The notes beneath the pieces are model-generated. The model made no database searches and was not told the origin of the DNA. It worked only from the letters and a program-made list of their open reading frames with translations. A stretch of 64,000 bases of DNA from Novosphingobium pentaromativorans US6-1 (GTDB lineage Bacteria; Pseudomonadota; Alphaproteobacteria; Sphingomonadales; Sphingomonadaceae), in contig NZ_CP009291.1 of the NCBI RefSeq assembly GCF_000767465.1, forward strand, positions 3,266,501 to 3,330,500. The letters run 5' to 3'. Each line of letters opens with the position of its first letter. Position 1 is the first letter of the stretch. This document shows, in pieces, positions 52,014 through 61,867 of this stretch. Made by a program: the position numbers and the translations under genes.

Positions 52014-53411
52014 ATGGCTGAAAACCGTCCCTTATACCTTGGTCCAAGGCTGCGCCGCCTGCGCCGCGAGCTGGGTTTGACACAGCAGGCGATGGCCGAC
52101 GATCTGGAGATTTCGCCCAGCTATGTCGCGCTGCTCGAGCGCAACCAGCGACCGGTCACGGCGGACATGTTGCTGCGCCTGGCACGTACATATCGGCTGG
52201 AGATCGGCGATCTCGCAAGCGAGGACGGCGCCGACTATGCCCGGCGGCTGGGCGATGTGCTGCGCGATCCGGTGTTCGACGACATAGACTTGCCGCCGCT
52301 CGAGGTGTCGGACCTGGCGATGAGCTTTCCGGGCGTGGCCGAAGCCCTTCTGCGGCTTCACAGCGCCTACACGCGCGAGCAGCAGGCCCTGGCCGAGCAG
52401 CGCGATGCAGGACCGGGCCGGCAGGACAGCGATCCGGTGCGCGAGGCGCAGCGCTTCTTCGCCCATTCGCGCAATTACTATCATGGGCTCGACACCCAGG
52501 CCGAAGAGCTTGCCGCGGAGATCGACAAGGCAGGCGGGATGGAAAAGTGGCTCGGCACCAAGGGTGTACGCGTGCGTTTCATGCCATCCGACGTGCTGAT
52601 GGATGCGATGCGCCGCTTCGACCGCCACAACCAGCAATTGCTGATCGACGATTCGCTCGACGCGGCGAGCCGGACCTTCCAGCTGGCCACCCACATCGCG
52701 CATACGGCCATGCGCAGCACGATCATGCAGCTCGTGCGAGAGCAGGAATTCGCCAGCAACACGACGGCGACGCTCGTGCGCCGGGCGCTGGCTGGATATG
52801 GCGCGGCGGCGATGGTCATGCCCTACCGCAAGTTCGCGCGGGCGGCGGAAGCGCGCAAGTACGACATTGCGGCGCTCGGCGGCCTGTTCGGCGCCAGCTT
52901 CGAGCAGGTGGCGCACCGCCTCACCACCATGCACCGGCCCGGAGAGGAACGGGTGCCGTTCTTCTTCATTCGCGTCGATGAAGCGGGCAATGTCTCCAAG
53001 CGGCTCGATGGAGCGGGCTTTCCCTTCGCAGCGCATGGGGGCGGGTGCCCCTTGTGGAACGTGCACCAGGTTTTCCGGCGTCCGGGCGAGATCCAGACCC
53101 AGTGGCTGGAGCTACCCGACGGCCAGCGCTTCTTCTCGATCGCGCGCACGGTCACATCGGGCAGGGGGCGCTACGGCCGTCCGCAGGTCATGCGCGCAGT
53201 TGCGCTGGCGTGCGCTGCGGAAGAGGCTGGACGGCTCGTTTATGCTGCCGGCGTCGAACCGAATGAGGCGCCCGGTACGCCCATAGGCGTGACCTGCCGC
53301 CTGTGCCACCGCGCCGAATGCGTGGCGCGGGCGGTTCCGCCCATTGGCAGGGACATCCTGGCCGACGATTATCGCCGCGCGGCGCAGCCCTATTCCTTCG
53401 CCGAAAGCTGA
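52014..53411 (+). CDS. ScfR/RamB-type short-chain fatty-acid regulator
   Basis: A 465-residue XRE-type regulator of glyoxylate and acyl-CoA genes. N-terminal helix-turn-helix (LRRLRRELGLTQQAMADDLEISPSYVALLERNQRPV). A middle ImmA/IrrE-like region follows in which no HExxH zinc motif is present (the site reads LATHIAHTAM), so protease activity is unlikely. The C-terminal DUF2083 domain holds paired Cys motifs (GGGCPLWNVHQVF; TCRLCHRAEC). It diverges from aceA and probably binds the palindrome between them. Confidence 0.9.
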   Translation: MAENRPLYLGPRLRRLRRELGLTQQAMADDLEISPSYVALLERNQRPVTADMLLRLARTYRLEIGDLASEDGADYARRLGDVLRDPVFDDIDLPPLEVSDLAMSFPGVAEALLRLHSAYTREQQALAEQRDAGPGRQDSDPVREAQRFFAHSRNYYHGLDTQAEELAAEIDKAGGMEKWLGTKGVRVRFMPSDVLMDAMRRFDRHNQQLLIDDSLDAASRTFQLATHIAHTAMRSTIMQLVREQEFASNTTATLVRRALAGYGAAAMVMPYRKFARAAEARKYDIAALGGLFGASFEQVAHRLTTMHRPGEERVPFFFIRVDEAGNVSKRLDGAGFPFAAHGGGCPLWNVHQVFRRPGEIQTQWLELPDGQRFFSIARTVTSGRGRYGRPQVMRAVALACAAEEAGRLVYAAGVEPNEAPGTPIGVTCRLCHRAECVARAVPPIGRDILADDYRRAAQPYSFAES

Positions 53412-53427
53412 GGCTAAAAGGGCGAGG

Positions 53428-54198
53428 ATGAGCAAGGCCGATCTCAAGCCGGAGCGCAAGACGCGGCTGGGCGTTGTCGCCATCGTCGCCCTCCTGCACC
53501 TCGTGGCGATTGCCGCGCTCGTTCGCGCCTTCACGCCGCAGTTCGCGGCCAGCGTGTTGGACGGCATGACCCAGGCATTCACGGTGACGGTCAAGCCGGC
53601 GCCGGCGCCTGAGCCGACCGAGACGCCGCCTCCCGAACCTGTTCCGCCCGAAGAGGAAGGCGCTGCTGCGCCGCCGGGCAAGAAAGCCAGGCCGCGCGAA
53701 ACGGCGGCCCCCAAGGCCCCCATTGCGATCAAGCCGACACAGGCGCCGCCCGTGGCGGGCAAAGGCGACGAAAACGCCTCGGGCGCCCGCAACGAAGGCG
53801 AGGGCACGGGCGCGTCGGGCGAAGGGCACGGGACCGGCTCGGGTAACGGCGGGTCGGGTCAGGGGGGCGGCGCCGTCACCCCGCCGGTCAAGATCAGGGG
53901 CGATATCAACTCAGCCAAAGATTACCCGCGCGGCAGCCGCGATCTGCGCATCGGCAGCGAAGTCATCGTTGCCCTGACGGTCGGCACCGACGGCCGGGTG
54001 AAGGGCTGCCGTGTGGTCAAGCAGAGCCCGGACCCGAGCGCAGGCCAGATTACCTGCCGCCTAGCGGCCGAGCGCTTTCGCTTTCGCCCGGCACAGGATG
54101 CCTCCGGGCGTCCGGTCGAGTCCGTCTATGGCTGGAGGCAGCGTTGGTTTTATCGCGACTCTGGTGTAACCCTGCGGGAATTCGGACGTACCTCCTGA
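53428..54198 (+). CDS. TonB-family energy transducer
   Basis: A 256-residue protein: one N-terminal membrane segment (LGVVAIVALLHLVAIAALVRA), a Pro/Glu-rich periplasmic stretch, a Gly/Ser-rich part (GEGTGASGEGHGTGSGNGG), and a C-terminal TonB-type domain (VIVALTVGTDGRVKGCRVV, ERFRFRPAQDASGRPV). It could energise outer-membrane receptors. No exbB/exbD genes are adjacent. It starts 17 bases after the regulator gene. Confidence 0.82.
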   Translation: MSKADLKPERKTRLGVVAIVALLHLVAIAALVRAFTPQFAASVLDGMTQAFTVTVKPAPAPEPTETPPPEPVPPEEEGAAAPPGKKARPRETAAPKAPIAIKPTQAPPVAGKGDENASGARNEGEGTGASGEGHGTGSGNGGSGQGGGAVTPPVKIRGDINSAKDYPRGSRDLRIGSEVIVALTVGTDGRVKGCRVVKQSPDPSAGQITCRLAAERFRFRPAQDASGRPVESVYGWRQRWFYRDSGVTLREFGRTS

Positions 54199-54327
54199 AT
54201 TTCCACGTTCTTTTCCACAAAAATGGCCTAGGTTCAATTTTATGTCCGTAGGAGTTATCTCGATCCTCGAAGGCGGTTTGCGCGTGTGCGGAGGCAGCTT
54301 TGCTACCCCGAACCGTGGAGCGCAGGC

Positions 54328-55140
54328 ATGAGCGGGACTTTGCCGATCCGACAGGTGGAAAAGCCCTGGGGTCGGGACGAACTTCCCGCACCGTTCATTG
54401 CGCCGGACGGCCAGCGCATCGGCGAAATCTGGTTCGAGCCGCCCGCCGAATTGCCCGCACTTCTGGTCAAGTACATCTTCACCAGCGAGAAGCTCTCCGT
54501 GCAGGTCCACCCGAACGATGCGCAGACTCTCGCGAAAGGGATCGGTCGGCAGGGCAAGGAAGAGTGCTGGCTGATCCTGGCCACGGAGCCGGGCGCGACC
54601 CTTGGCATCGGCTTTCATGAAGACCTGAGCGAGGACGAACTGCGCACAGCCGCGCTGGACGGCTCTATCGAGGACCTGATGGTCTGGCATGAGGTTGCGC
54701 CGGGCGATTTCTTCTACATTCCCGCGAATACGGTTCATGCCATCGGCGCGGGGGTCAGCCTGATCGAGGTGCAGCAGAACAGCGACATTACCTATCGTCT
54801 GTTCGATTACGGCCGGCCGCGTGAACTCCACCTGGAAGAGGGCATGGCTGTTGCGCGCGGCGAACCCTACGCGATGAAGTGGAGCCGCAAGGTCGCTCCC
54901 GACAGGTCGCAGGTGCTTGTCGACGGGCCGCTGTTCCTGCTCGATCAAGTCGCAGGCCGGCCCGATGACGCCATGGCGGATCGCTATCCCGGCGCCTTGC
55001 TGGTCATCCCGCGTGAAGGCACGGTCACGGTTTCGGGCCAGCCCGTATCGCCGGGCGAATGCGCGCTTGCGCCCACTTTCGATGCTATCGGATTTGCACA
55101 GGATAGCGTCTGTCTTCTTGCACGCGGCTGTGCAGACTGA
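54328..55140 (+). CDS. manA: Mannose-6-phosphate isomerase, class I short form
   Basis: A 270-residue zinc isomerase that interconverts fructose 6-phosphate and mannose 6-phosphate. Zinc ligands are visible in SVQVHPNDAQ and in the VHAIGAGVSLIEVQQNSDITYRLFDYGR region. It is the short Bacillus-like form and lacks a fused guanylyltransferase. ATG 54328 gives the expected KPWGRDEL start. It could feed polysaccharide precursors. Confidence 0.9.
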   Translation: MSGTLPIRQVEKPWGRDELPAPFIAPDGQRIGEIWFEPPAELPALLVKYIFTSEKLSVQVHPNDAQTLAKGIGRQGKEECWLILATEPGATLGIGFHEDLSEDELRTAALDGSIEDLMVWHEVAPGDFFYIPANTVHAIGAGVSLIEVQQNSDITYRLFDYGRPRELHLEEGMAVARGEPYAMKWSRKVAPDRSQVLVDGPLFLLDQVAGRPDDAMADRYPGALLVIPREGTVTVSGQPVSPGECALAPTFDAIGFAQDSVCLLARGCAD

Positions 55141-55164
55141 CGTCTCGATGCAATAAGTACGGGC

Positions 55165-55605
55165 ATGATCGTCCAAACCATCCAGTTGGCATTGACGCCG
55201 GTCTTCGTCCTCGTTGCCATCGGCAATATCCTCAGCATCCTTTCGACCCGGCTCGGCCGGGTCGTCGACCGGGCGCGCATCCTGCAGACGATGCACGAGA
55301 ACACCGAGGGCACCGAGCACGACTTGGTGGTCCGGGAAATCCGCGTCATCGACAAGCGCATCACGATCATCACCCAGGCCATCCGCATCATGGTGCTCTC
55401 GGGCCTTGCCATCGGTTCGACGGTAGCCGTCCTGTTTCTCGAAGGGCTTGCGAGCTTCGACCTGCATGTCCTTGCTGCAGTGACCTTTCTGGTATCGGTG
55501 GTACTTCTGCTCTACGCGCTGATCCTGTTCCTGCGCGAGACGCAGGTTGCAGCCGAGGCGCTGCGCATCCCGCGCGATTACCTGGAACTCGACCGCGAGA
55601 TCTGA
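55165..55605 (+). CDS. DUF2721 membrane protein
   Basis: A 146-residue protein with three membrane segments. The first (QTIQLALTPVFVLVAIGNILSILSTRLGRVVDR) followed by RARIL matches DUF2721. The function of the family is unknown. It lies 25 bases after manA. Confidence 0.82.
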   Translation: MIVQTIQLALTPVFVLVAIGNILSILSTRLGRVVDRARILQTMHENTEGTEHDLVVREIRVIDKRITIITQAIRIMVLSGLAIGSTVAVLFLEGLASFDLHVLAAVTFLVSVVLLLYALILFLRETQVAAEALRIPRDYLELDREI

Positions 55606-55738
55606 GCCTGCATTTCCGGTCAGTGGGGGCAGGGCCTTTTCCACGATCCGAAAGCCTGCGATGCGCGGGGGCCTTTCCCTGAGGGGCCACCCGCTGTAAC
55701 GCGGCTGTGAGAGGATTGGCGGTATAGGCAGGGCGCAA

Positions 55739-57658
55739 ATGTGCGGTATTACCGGCTGGTACAGGCGCGGCGGCAGGCCGGTGCCGCGCGATGCGATCGT
55801 GCGGGCCTGCAATACGATCGTCCATCGCGGCCCTGACGACTGGGGCATCCACCTCGACGGCGACATCGGCCTCGGACACCGCCGCCTTTCCATTGTCGAT
55901 CTCGAAGGCGGGCATCAGCCGATCTATTCGGCAGACGGGCGCTGGGCCATCGTCTTCAACGGTGAGGTCTATAACTTCCCGGAGTTGCGCGACGAGCTGG
56001 AGGCCTGGGGCTGGACCTTCTCGACGCATAGCGACACCGAGACGGTGCTGGCCGCCTACGTGCGTTGGGGCGACGATGTCTGGCCGATGCTGGAAGGCAT
56101 GTATGGTCTGGCCATCTGGGACGCCAGGGAACGCCGCCTCGTCCTTGCCCGCGATCCTCTGGGTATCAAGCCGGTCTACTACACCCTGCAACAGGGGGGC
56201 ATTGCCTTCGGTTCGGAGATCCGCACGCTGCGGGCGATGACCTCCCCTGACGGCGGCTCGCTTGATTTCTCGATCGATGAGCGCGGCGTCCATGACTTCT
56301 TCATGTTCGGGCACGTCCAGAAGCCGCGCTCGATCTGGCGCGAGGTCAAGACGCTGCCGCCCGGCCATGTCCTGCACATCGCTTCGGAGGGCGATCCCGA
56401 GATTCGTCAGTTCTGGCGCCCGCAGTTCAGCGAGCGCGCGGGACTTTCCGACGCGGAGTGGATCGAGGAAACGCAGCGCTGGGTTTCCGAGACCACGAAG
56501 CGGCACATGCTAGCCGACGTCACGGTCGGGGCATTTCTGTCAGGAGGGGTCGATTCCAGTGCAATCGTCGCGGCGATGGCCCGCCATGCAACGGCCCCGG
56601 TCAAGGCCTTCACCATGGGCTTTCCCGGCACCTCGATCGACGAGACCGAGGCGGCAGGACGCATCGCCAGGCACCTGGGCTGCGAGCACATCACCTTGCC
56701 GCTCGAACCGCAGGATGCCGGCGTCATGCTGCCGGAAGTGCAGCGCAGCCACGACGAACCCTGCGCGGCGACGGCGGCGGTTCCGGTCTGGCATCTTTCG
56801 AAACTGGCGGCCGAACATGTGAAGGTCGTGCTGTGCGGGGAAGGATCGGATGAGATCTTCGCCGGTTACAAGCGCCAGCGCACTGCCCTTGCCGCCGCGC
56901 GCACGGCACCTTTTCTGCGCATGCTCGAGCCGGTCCTGGCGGCGGTGGACAATGTGCCGGGCATGGGAGGCAAGCGGCTCAACTACCTACGGCAGAACGC
57001 GCGCCGGTTCCGGCAGTCGGCCATGCTGGAAAGCAATTATCAGCGCTTCTTCCAGGGCACGCAGATATCTACCCCGTGGGTGCGCGAGGACCTTTACGAA
57101 GAGGGCTTTTACGCGCGGCAGGAAAGCGATCATCCCTTTGCCGACCTTGAGCGCGAGTATTTCGGCTGGCCCGGCGCGCGCGATCTCGATCCTCTGGCGC
57201 AGTTCATGCTGGCGGATCTGACCGTCCACATGCCGTCCTCGCTGCTCAACCGCACGGATCGCGGATCGATGGCCCATTCGCTCGAGGCGCGCGTGCCGTT
57301 CCTCAGCCACAAGCTGGTCGACTGGGCGCTGACGATGCCGCGCCACATGAAGCTGCGCGGCAAGGTCGGCAAGTATGCCCTTAGAAAAGCAGCGGAACCC
57401 TGGCTGTTCCCGGGTGCGCTCGATGAACGCAAGCTGGGTTTCCAGCTGCCTTTCGCCGAGTGGTTCAGCGGCGGCTTCGCCAGCTTCGCGCAGGAGGCCT
57501 GGATCTCGAGCGGGGCCTCGCGCAGCGGCTACTTGCGGCAGGACGCGGTCGAGAAGCTGTTTGCCGAGCATGCCGCGGGCCTCGCCAATCACGGTCGCAT
57601 CCTCTACGCGATCGCCATGTTCTCCTGCTGGTGGGACCAGACTTTCGATGCTCGTTGA
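55739..57658 (+). CDS. asnB: Asparagine synthase (glutamine-hydrolysing)
   Basis: A 639-residue AsnB-type enzyme. The N-terminal glutaminase starts with catalytic Cys2 (MCGITGWYRRGG) and has HRGPDDWG and NGEVYNF. The synthetase half has the ATP P-loop SGGVDSSAIVAAM and CGEGSDEIFAGYKR. It makes asparagine or, in surface polysaccharide clusters, amidates a sugar or peptide. Its end overlaps the GMC oxidoreductase by 11 nt, which links the two and favours a special biosynthetic role over housekeeping. Confidence 0.9.
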   Translation: MCGITGWYRRGGRPVPRDAIVRACNTIVHRGPDDWGIHLDGDIGLGHRRLSIVDLEGGHQPIYSADGRWAIVFNGEVYNFPELRDELEAWGWTFSTHSDTETVLAAYVRWGDDVWPMLEGMYGLAIWDARERRLVLARDPLGIKPVYYTLQQGGIAFGSEIRTLRAMTSPDGGSLDFSIDERGVHDFFMFGHVQKPRSIWREVKTLPPGHVLHIASEGDPEIRQFWRPQFSERAGLSDAEWIEETQRWVSETTKRHMLADVTVGAFLSGGVDSSAIVAAMARHATAPVKAFTMGFPGTSIDETEAAGRIARHLGCEHITLPLEPQDAGVMLPEVQRSHDEPCAATAAVPVWHLSKLAAEHVKVVLCGEGSDEIFAGYKRQRTALAAARTAPFLRMLEPVLAAVDNVPGMGGKRLNYLRQNARRFRQSAMLESNYQRFFQGTQISTPWVREDLYEEGFYARQESDHPFADLEREYFGWPGARDLDPLAQFMLADLTVHMPSSLLNRTDRGSMAHSLEARVPFLSHKLVDWALTMPRHMKLRGKVGKYALRKAAEPWLFPGALDERKLGFQLPFAEWFSGGFASFAQEAWISSGASRSGYLRQDAVEKLFAEHAAGLANHGRILYAIAMFSCWWDQTFDAR

Positions 57659-59252
57659 CCTTGCCAAGAACCCCGAAGCCGCCGACCGCCAGTTCGACGT
57701 CTGCGTGATCGGCGCCGGCGCCGCCGGCGTGACCATCGCGCGCGAACTGATGCGGGCGGGTCATCAGGTGTGCCTGGCCGAAAGCGGCGGCATGGACTTC
57801 GAGGAGAAGACGCAGGCCCTCTACAAGGGCGAGAACATCGGCCACGAGTACTACGACCTGGAAGAATCGCGCCTGCGTTTCTTCGGCGGGACGGTATCGA
57901 TCTGGGGGGGCCGATGCGCGTTGCTCGACGAAATCGACTTCGCCAAGCGTTCGTGGGTTCCGCACTCGGGCTGGCCGATCAGCCGCGATGACGTCATGCC
58001 GTATTACCGTCAGGCGCAGGACATCTTCGAGATCGGCCCGTTCGAATGGGATGACGCGTACCGGCTCTGCGGCATTCCCGACCAGGGTTTCAGCCCCGAG
58101 AAGCTGGCGACTGACCTGTGGCGCTTCGACGAGGCGACCGAACGCTTTGCACAGGGCCGCGCAAGGGACCTGATCGACGCGCCGAACCTGACGATCCTGC
58201 TCCACGCCAATGTCGTGAACCTGCAGGCCAGCGCGAACGGGGCCGAGATCGAGCATGTCGAAGTGCGCACATTGGGCGGGCAGTCGGCCAGGCTCAAGGC
58301 GAAGCACTATGTGCTGGCCTGCGGTGCGATCGAGAACGTGCGGCTCATGCTGGCCTCGGACGACGTCTGCGCCGGCGGTATCGGCAATGGCCGCGACCAG
58401 CTCGGCCGCTTCTTCATGGAGCATCCGACGGGGCGCATCGGGAAGGTCGAAACCGACAGGCCCTTCGATCTCTGGGCCGCCTACCAGAAGCGCTTCATGA
58501 AGTCCGGTCCGCCGCTGGCCCCGGTGCTGCGTCTGGCCGACGGCCTGCAGGAAGCCGAAGGTGCGATGAACTCGATCGTCACCTTCAAGTTGCAGCGCCC
58601 GCCGGAAAAGGGCGTGGCGCTGGGCAACAAGCTCTACGGCACGATCAAGCACTCGCTCAATCCGGACCGCACCGGGCGCAAGCTCGATCATATCTACCGG
58701 GGGCTGCGGGCATGGTTCCACCGCGTCGTGCGCGAGCGGGTCGAGGCGGCCATGGCCAATACCGGCATGACCGGTCTCTACATGATCGTTCGCGGCGAGC
58801 AGGCGCCCAATCCGGACAGCCGCATCGTCCTGTCGCAGACCCGCAATGCCCTGGGGGAACGGCAGGCCGACCTCAACTGGCAGCTCGATCCGCTCGACAA
58901 GCACACGGCGCGCGTGTTCGCCCGTGTCTTCGGTGAGGAGCTTGAGCGCATGGGCCGGGGCTCGGTGACGCCGAGCGAGTGGATCAGCGAGGCAGGCAAC
59001 GACTGGCCGGTCGATCCCACCGTCGGCAACCACCCCATCGCCGGCTATCACCACATGGGCGGCACGCGCATGAGCGACGATCCGGCGAGCGGCGTCGTCG
59101 ATGCCCACTGCAAGGTTCACGGCGTGGCGAACCTGCACCTTGCGGGCAGCTCGGTCTTCGCAACGGCGGGCTGGGCCAATCCGACCTTTACCCTGGTGGC
59201 GCTGGCGCTCAGGCTGGCGGAGCGGCTCGACGGACAGCTACGGGCAAGGTGA
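57648..59252 (+). CDS. GMC-family FAD-dependent oxidoreductase
   Basis: A 534-residue flavoprotein. The N-terminal dinucleotide fold reads VCVIGAGAAGVTIARELMRAG, followed by FGGTVSIWGGRC; the C-terminal part has YHHMGGTRMS and NLHLAGSSVFATAGWANPTFT, both typical of GMC enzymes. It oxidises an alcohol or sugar of unknown identity. It starts within asnB, so the two enzymes probably work in one pathway. Confidence 0.87.
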   Translation: MLVDLAKNPEAADRQFDVCVIGAGAAGVTIARELMRAGHQVCLAESGGMDFEEKTQALYKGENIGHEYYDLEESRLRFFGGTVSIWGGRCALLDEIDFAKRSWVPHSGWPISRDDVMPYYRQAQDIFEIGPFEWDDAYRLCGIPDQGFSPEKLATDLWRFDEATERFAQGRARDLIDAPNLTILLHANVVNLQASANGAEIEHVEVRTLGGQSARLKAKHYVLACGAIENVRLMLASDDVCAGGIGNGRDQLGRFFMEHPTGRIGKVETDRPFDLWAAYQKRFMKSGPPLAPVLRLADGLQEAEGAMNSIVTFKLQRPPEKGVALGNKLYGTIKHSLNPDRTGRKLDHIYRGLRAWFHRVVRERVEAAMANTGMTGLYMIVRGEQAPNPDSRIVLSQTRNALGERQADLNWQLDPLDKHTARVFARVFGEELERMGRGSVTPSEWISEAGNDWPVDPTVGNHPIAGYHHMGGTRMSDDPASGVVDAHCKVHGVANLHLAGSSVFATAGWANPTFTLVALALRLAERLDGQLRAR

Positions 59253-59338
59253 CTGCTGGCCGTCCCCGGGCGGACCGTGGATTGTCAAATTGTTGGTTGA
59301 GCCCTCCGGAACAGGCGCAATGGCCCTGAAACGGCAAT

Positions 59339-59369
59339 AGCCCGGAGCGGCTTGACGCGGCTCCGGGCT
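59339..59369. terminator. Hairpin between convergent GMC and acyl-AMP ligase genes
   Basis: AGCCCGGAGC pairs with GCTCCGGGCT (10 bp perfect, 11-nt loop). Neither strand has a strong T-tract, so it may act as a weak two-way terminator. Confidence 0.5.
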
Positions 59370-59402
59370 GCTGGGTCCTGGATGGCCTGTCGGCGCGGCG
59401 GA

Positions 59403-61163
59403 TCAGGCCGCCAGCCTGAACGGCTCGATTTCGCCCGACAGGTAAAGTTTCTTGGCCTTGGCGCGGCTGAGCTTGCCCGAGCTGGTACGCGGCAGGCTCT
59501 TGGGCGGAACCAGTTCCACCACGCAGTTCATGCCGGTGATCGAGCGGACCTTGTCGCGGATCATCTCGTGCAGCTCCAGCCGCTTGACCGGATCGGACAC
59601 GCGGCAGTGGACCAGCACGGCCGGGGCTTCCTCGCCGTTCTCCATCTCGACAGAGAAGGCGGCGATGTCGCCGTGGTTGAAGCCGGGCAACTGCTCGACG
59701 GCCCACTCGATGTCCTGCGGCCAGTGGTTCTTGCCGTTGATGATGATCATGTCCTTGGCGCGGCCGACGATGAAGAGGTAGCCCTCGGTCATGTAGCCCA
59801 TGTCGCCGGTGTCCAGCCATCCGTCGACGAGGCATGCCTCGGTCGCTTCCGGATCGCGGAAGTAGGAATGCATCACGCTGGTACCGCGGCACCAGACCTT
59901 GCCGATCTTGTGATCGCCCAGGGTCTGGCCGTTTTCGCCGCGGATCACGACTTCCATGTCGAGCACGGGCTTGCCGCAATTGACGATGGCGCGGTAGCGG
60001 GCCGGGCGGCTGAGGTCGCGCGGGGAGCCCGAAAGGCGTTCTTCCTCGACCAGCTCGACGCGGATGCCTTCGCCCGGGGGCATGATGGTGACGGCCAGCG
60101 TCGCCTCGGCAAGGCCATAGCTGGGCAGGAACGCGGAAGCCTTGAAGCCCGCATCGGCGAAGGCGTTGACGAAGTTCTGCATGACGTCGGGACGGATCAT
60201 GTCCGCGCCGTTGCCGGCAAGGCGCCAGCGCGACAGGTCGAATCGGTCCGACACCGGGCTCTGGCTGGAAATGCGGCGGGCGCAGATGTCGTAGCCGAAC
60301 GTCGGCGAGTACGAGATCGAGGTGCCCCGGTTGCGGGTGATGAGGTCCAGCCATGCCAGCGGGCGGCGGGCGAAGTCCTCGGTCTTGAGGTAATCGCCCG
60401 AGACCTGATTCGCGATCAGCGAGAGGAAGCAGCCGACGAGGCCCATGTCATGGTACCAGGGCAGCCAGGAAATGCAGCGGTCGGTCTCGGTAAGCTGCAT
60501 GCCGTGACTGTGTGCGGCGAGGTTCGACATCAGCGAACGGTGGGTGACGGCAACGCCGTGCGGGAAACGGGTAGAGCCGCTGGAGTACTGCAGGTAGCAG
60601 ATATCGTCGGGCAGTGCCTTTGGCAGTTCGACTTCGGGCGCGTCCTTCGCCGCGAATTCGGACCACGTTGCATGGCCGCAGCCCTGCCGCTCTGCCGCGG
60701 CAGAGGTCAGGTGCGCGATTTCGTCCGGACCGATCAGCATGGCCGGGTCCGAACTGGAAAGCTGGACGGCAAGTTGCTCGATGTAGTTGTCCTTGCCGCC
60801 GAAGCTGGTGGGCAGGGGCAGCGGCACCGGCCACGCGCCAGCATAGACCGTGGCGCAGAACAGGGCCGCGAAATCGGTGCCGGTCTCGGCAATCAGGGCA
60901 ATGCGGTCACCCGGCTTCACGCCGCGCGCCACCAGCGCATAGGCCACCGCCAGTGCATCTTCGCGCAGTTCGCTGAAGGGATAGACGCGCGTCAGTGTGC
61001 CGCGCGGATCGTGGAAATTGAAGCCGCGCGAACCTTGCGCGGCATAATCCAATGCATCACAAAAGGTGTCGAAGTCGGCAAATCGACGGGGAAGCGCGTC
61101 CTCATTGGGAGTGCGGACAAGGTCCTTAGCCGCATTCGGCACCACGGAGATGGTGTCGCTCAT
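59403..61163 (-). CDS. Fatty acyl-AMP ligase
   Basis: A 586-residue adenylating enzyme of the FAAL/FadD32 branch. The ATP loop reads YSSGSTRFPHGVAVTH, the FAAL style. Further motifs are SWLPWYHDMGLVG, SYGLAEATLAV, WLDTGDMGYM and the C-terminal KSLPRTSSGKLSRAKAKK with the catalytic Lys. It activates a long-chain fatty acid as acyl-AMP and passes it to an acyl carrier, usually for lipid, lipopeptide or polyketide synthesis. No carrier protein is adjacent. Confidence 0.9.
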   Translation of the reverse strand: MSDTISVVPNAAKDLVRTPNEDALPRRFADFDTFCDALDYAAQGSRGFNFHDPRGTLTRVYPFSELREDALAVAYALVARGVKPGDRIALIAETGTDFAALFCATVYAGAWPVPLPLPTSFGGKDNYIEQLAVQLSSSDPAMLIGPDEIAHLTSAAAERQGCGHATWSEFAAKDAPEVELPKALPDDICYLQYSSGSTRFPHGVAVTHRSLMSNLAAHSHGMQLTETDRCISWLPWYHDMGLVGCFLSLIANQVSGDYLKTEDFARRPLAWLDLITRNRGTSISYSPTFGYDICARRISSQSPVSDRFDLSRWRLAGNGADMIRPDVMQNFVNAFADAGFKASAFLPSYGLAEATLAVTIMPPGEGIRVELVEEERLSGSPRDLSRPARYRAIVNCGKPVLDMEVVIRGENGQTLGDHKIGKVWCRGTSVMHSYFRDPEATEACLVDGWLDTGDMGYMTEGYLFIVGRAKDMIIINGKNHWPQDIEWAVEQLPGFNHGDIAAFSVEMENGEEAPAVLVHCRVSDPVKRLELHEMIRDKVRSITGMNCVVELVPPKSLPRTSSGKLSRAKAKKLYLSGEIEPFRLAA

Positions 61164-61312
61164 ATCTTCATAACCCGTTGTTGTTATACCGTTTTTCTCG
61201 CGGAACTGGGAGCTTCTAGCCGGTTTAACCTGAACCTTAGATAGCTGCCTTCAACGACCAAATTCCGCGCGCTCTCCCCATTCTGAGCCGACTGTGGCAC
61301 GAATAGGGCAAC

Positions 61313-61867
61313 ATGTCCTCCAAGCGTCGCAATCCACAACCGTTGACGAAAGCCCGCCTCGAGGAATTGGCGCTGGCCTATGTCGCGCGCTTTGCAACGA
61401 CGCAAGCAAAACTGCGCAGTTATCTTCAGCGCAAGCTGCGCGAGCGGGGGTGGGAAGACGATGGCGCTCCCGAACTCGATGACCTGGTCGGTCGATACGC
61501 GCAGCGCGGCTTTGTCGACGATGCAAGCTGGGCGCGCATGAAGGCAGGCAGTCTGCTGCGCCGGGGCTACGGCGCGCGGCGCGTGGGCGAGGCGCTGCAG
61601 GTCGCCGGAGTGGATCACGATATCGCCCAGGACATTCGGCCGGGTGAGCTGGAGCAGCGCCGGGCCGCGCTGGTACTGGCACGGCGCAGGCGTTTCGGGC
61701 CGTTTGCCATTCAGGTTCCGGACATGGCGAAGCGGGAAAAGCAGATTGCCGCGATGATGCGGGCCGGACACAGGCTCGACATCGCCCGGCAGATCGTTGA
61801 TGCCGACGATCCCGACGCGGTCGAAGACTGGGTCGAGTCGGTTTCCGGAGAAGATTCTTGCGCCTGA
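61313..61867 (+). CDS. recX: RecX-family regulator of RecA
   Basis: A 184-residue, helix-rich protein. Landmarks are ALAYVARFATTQAKLRSYLQRKLRERGW and the GFVDDASWARMKAGSLLRRGYGARRV region, typical of RecX. It would limit RecA filament growth. The stop overlaps the TTG start of the next gene by 10 nt. recA is not in the window. Confidence 0.86.
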   Translation: MSSKRRNPQPLTKARLEELALAYVARFATTQAKLRSYLQRKLRERGWEDDGAPELDDLVGRYAQRGFVDDASWARMKAGSLLRRGYGARRVGEALQVAGVDHDIAQDIRPGELEQRRAALVLARRRRFGPFAIQVPDMAKREKQIAAMMRAGHRLDIARQIVDADDPDAVEDWVESVSGEDSCA

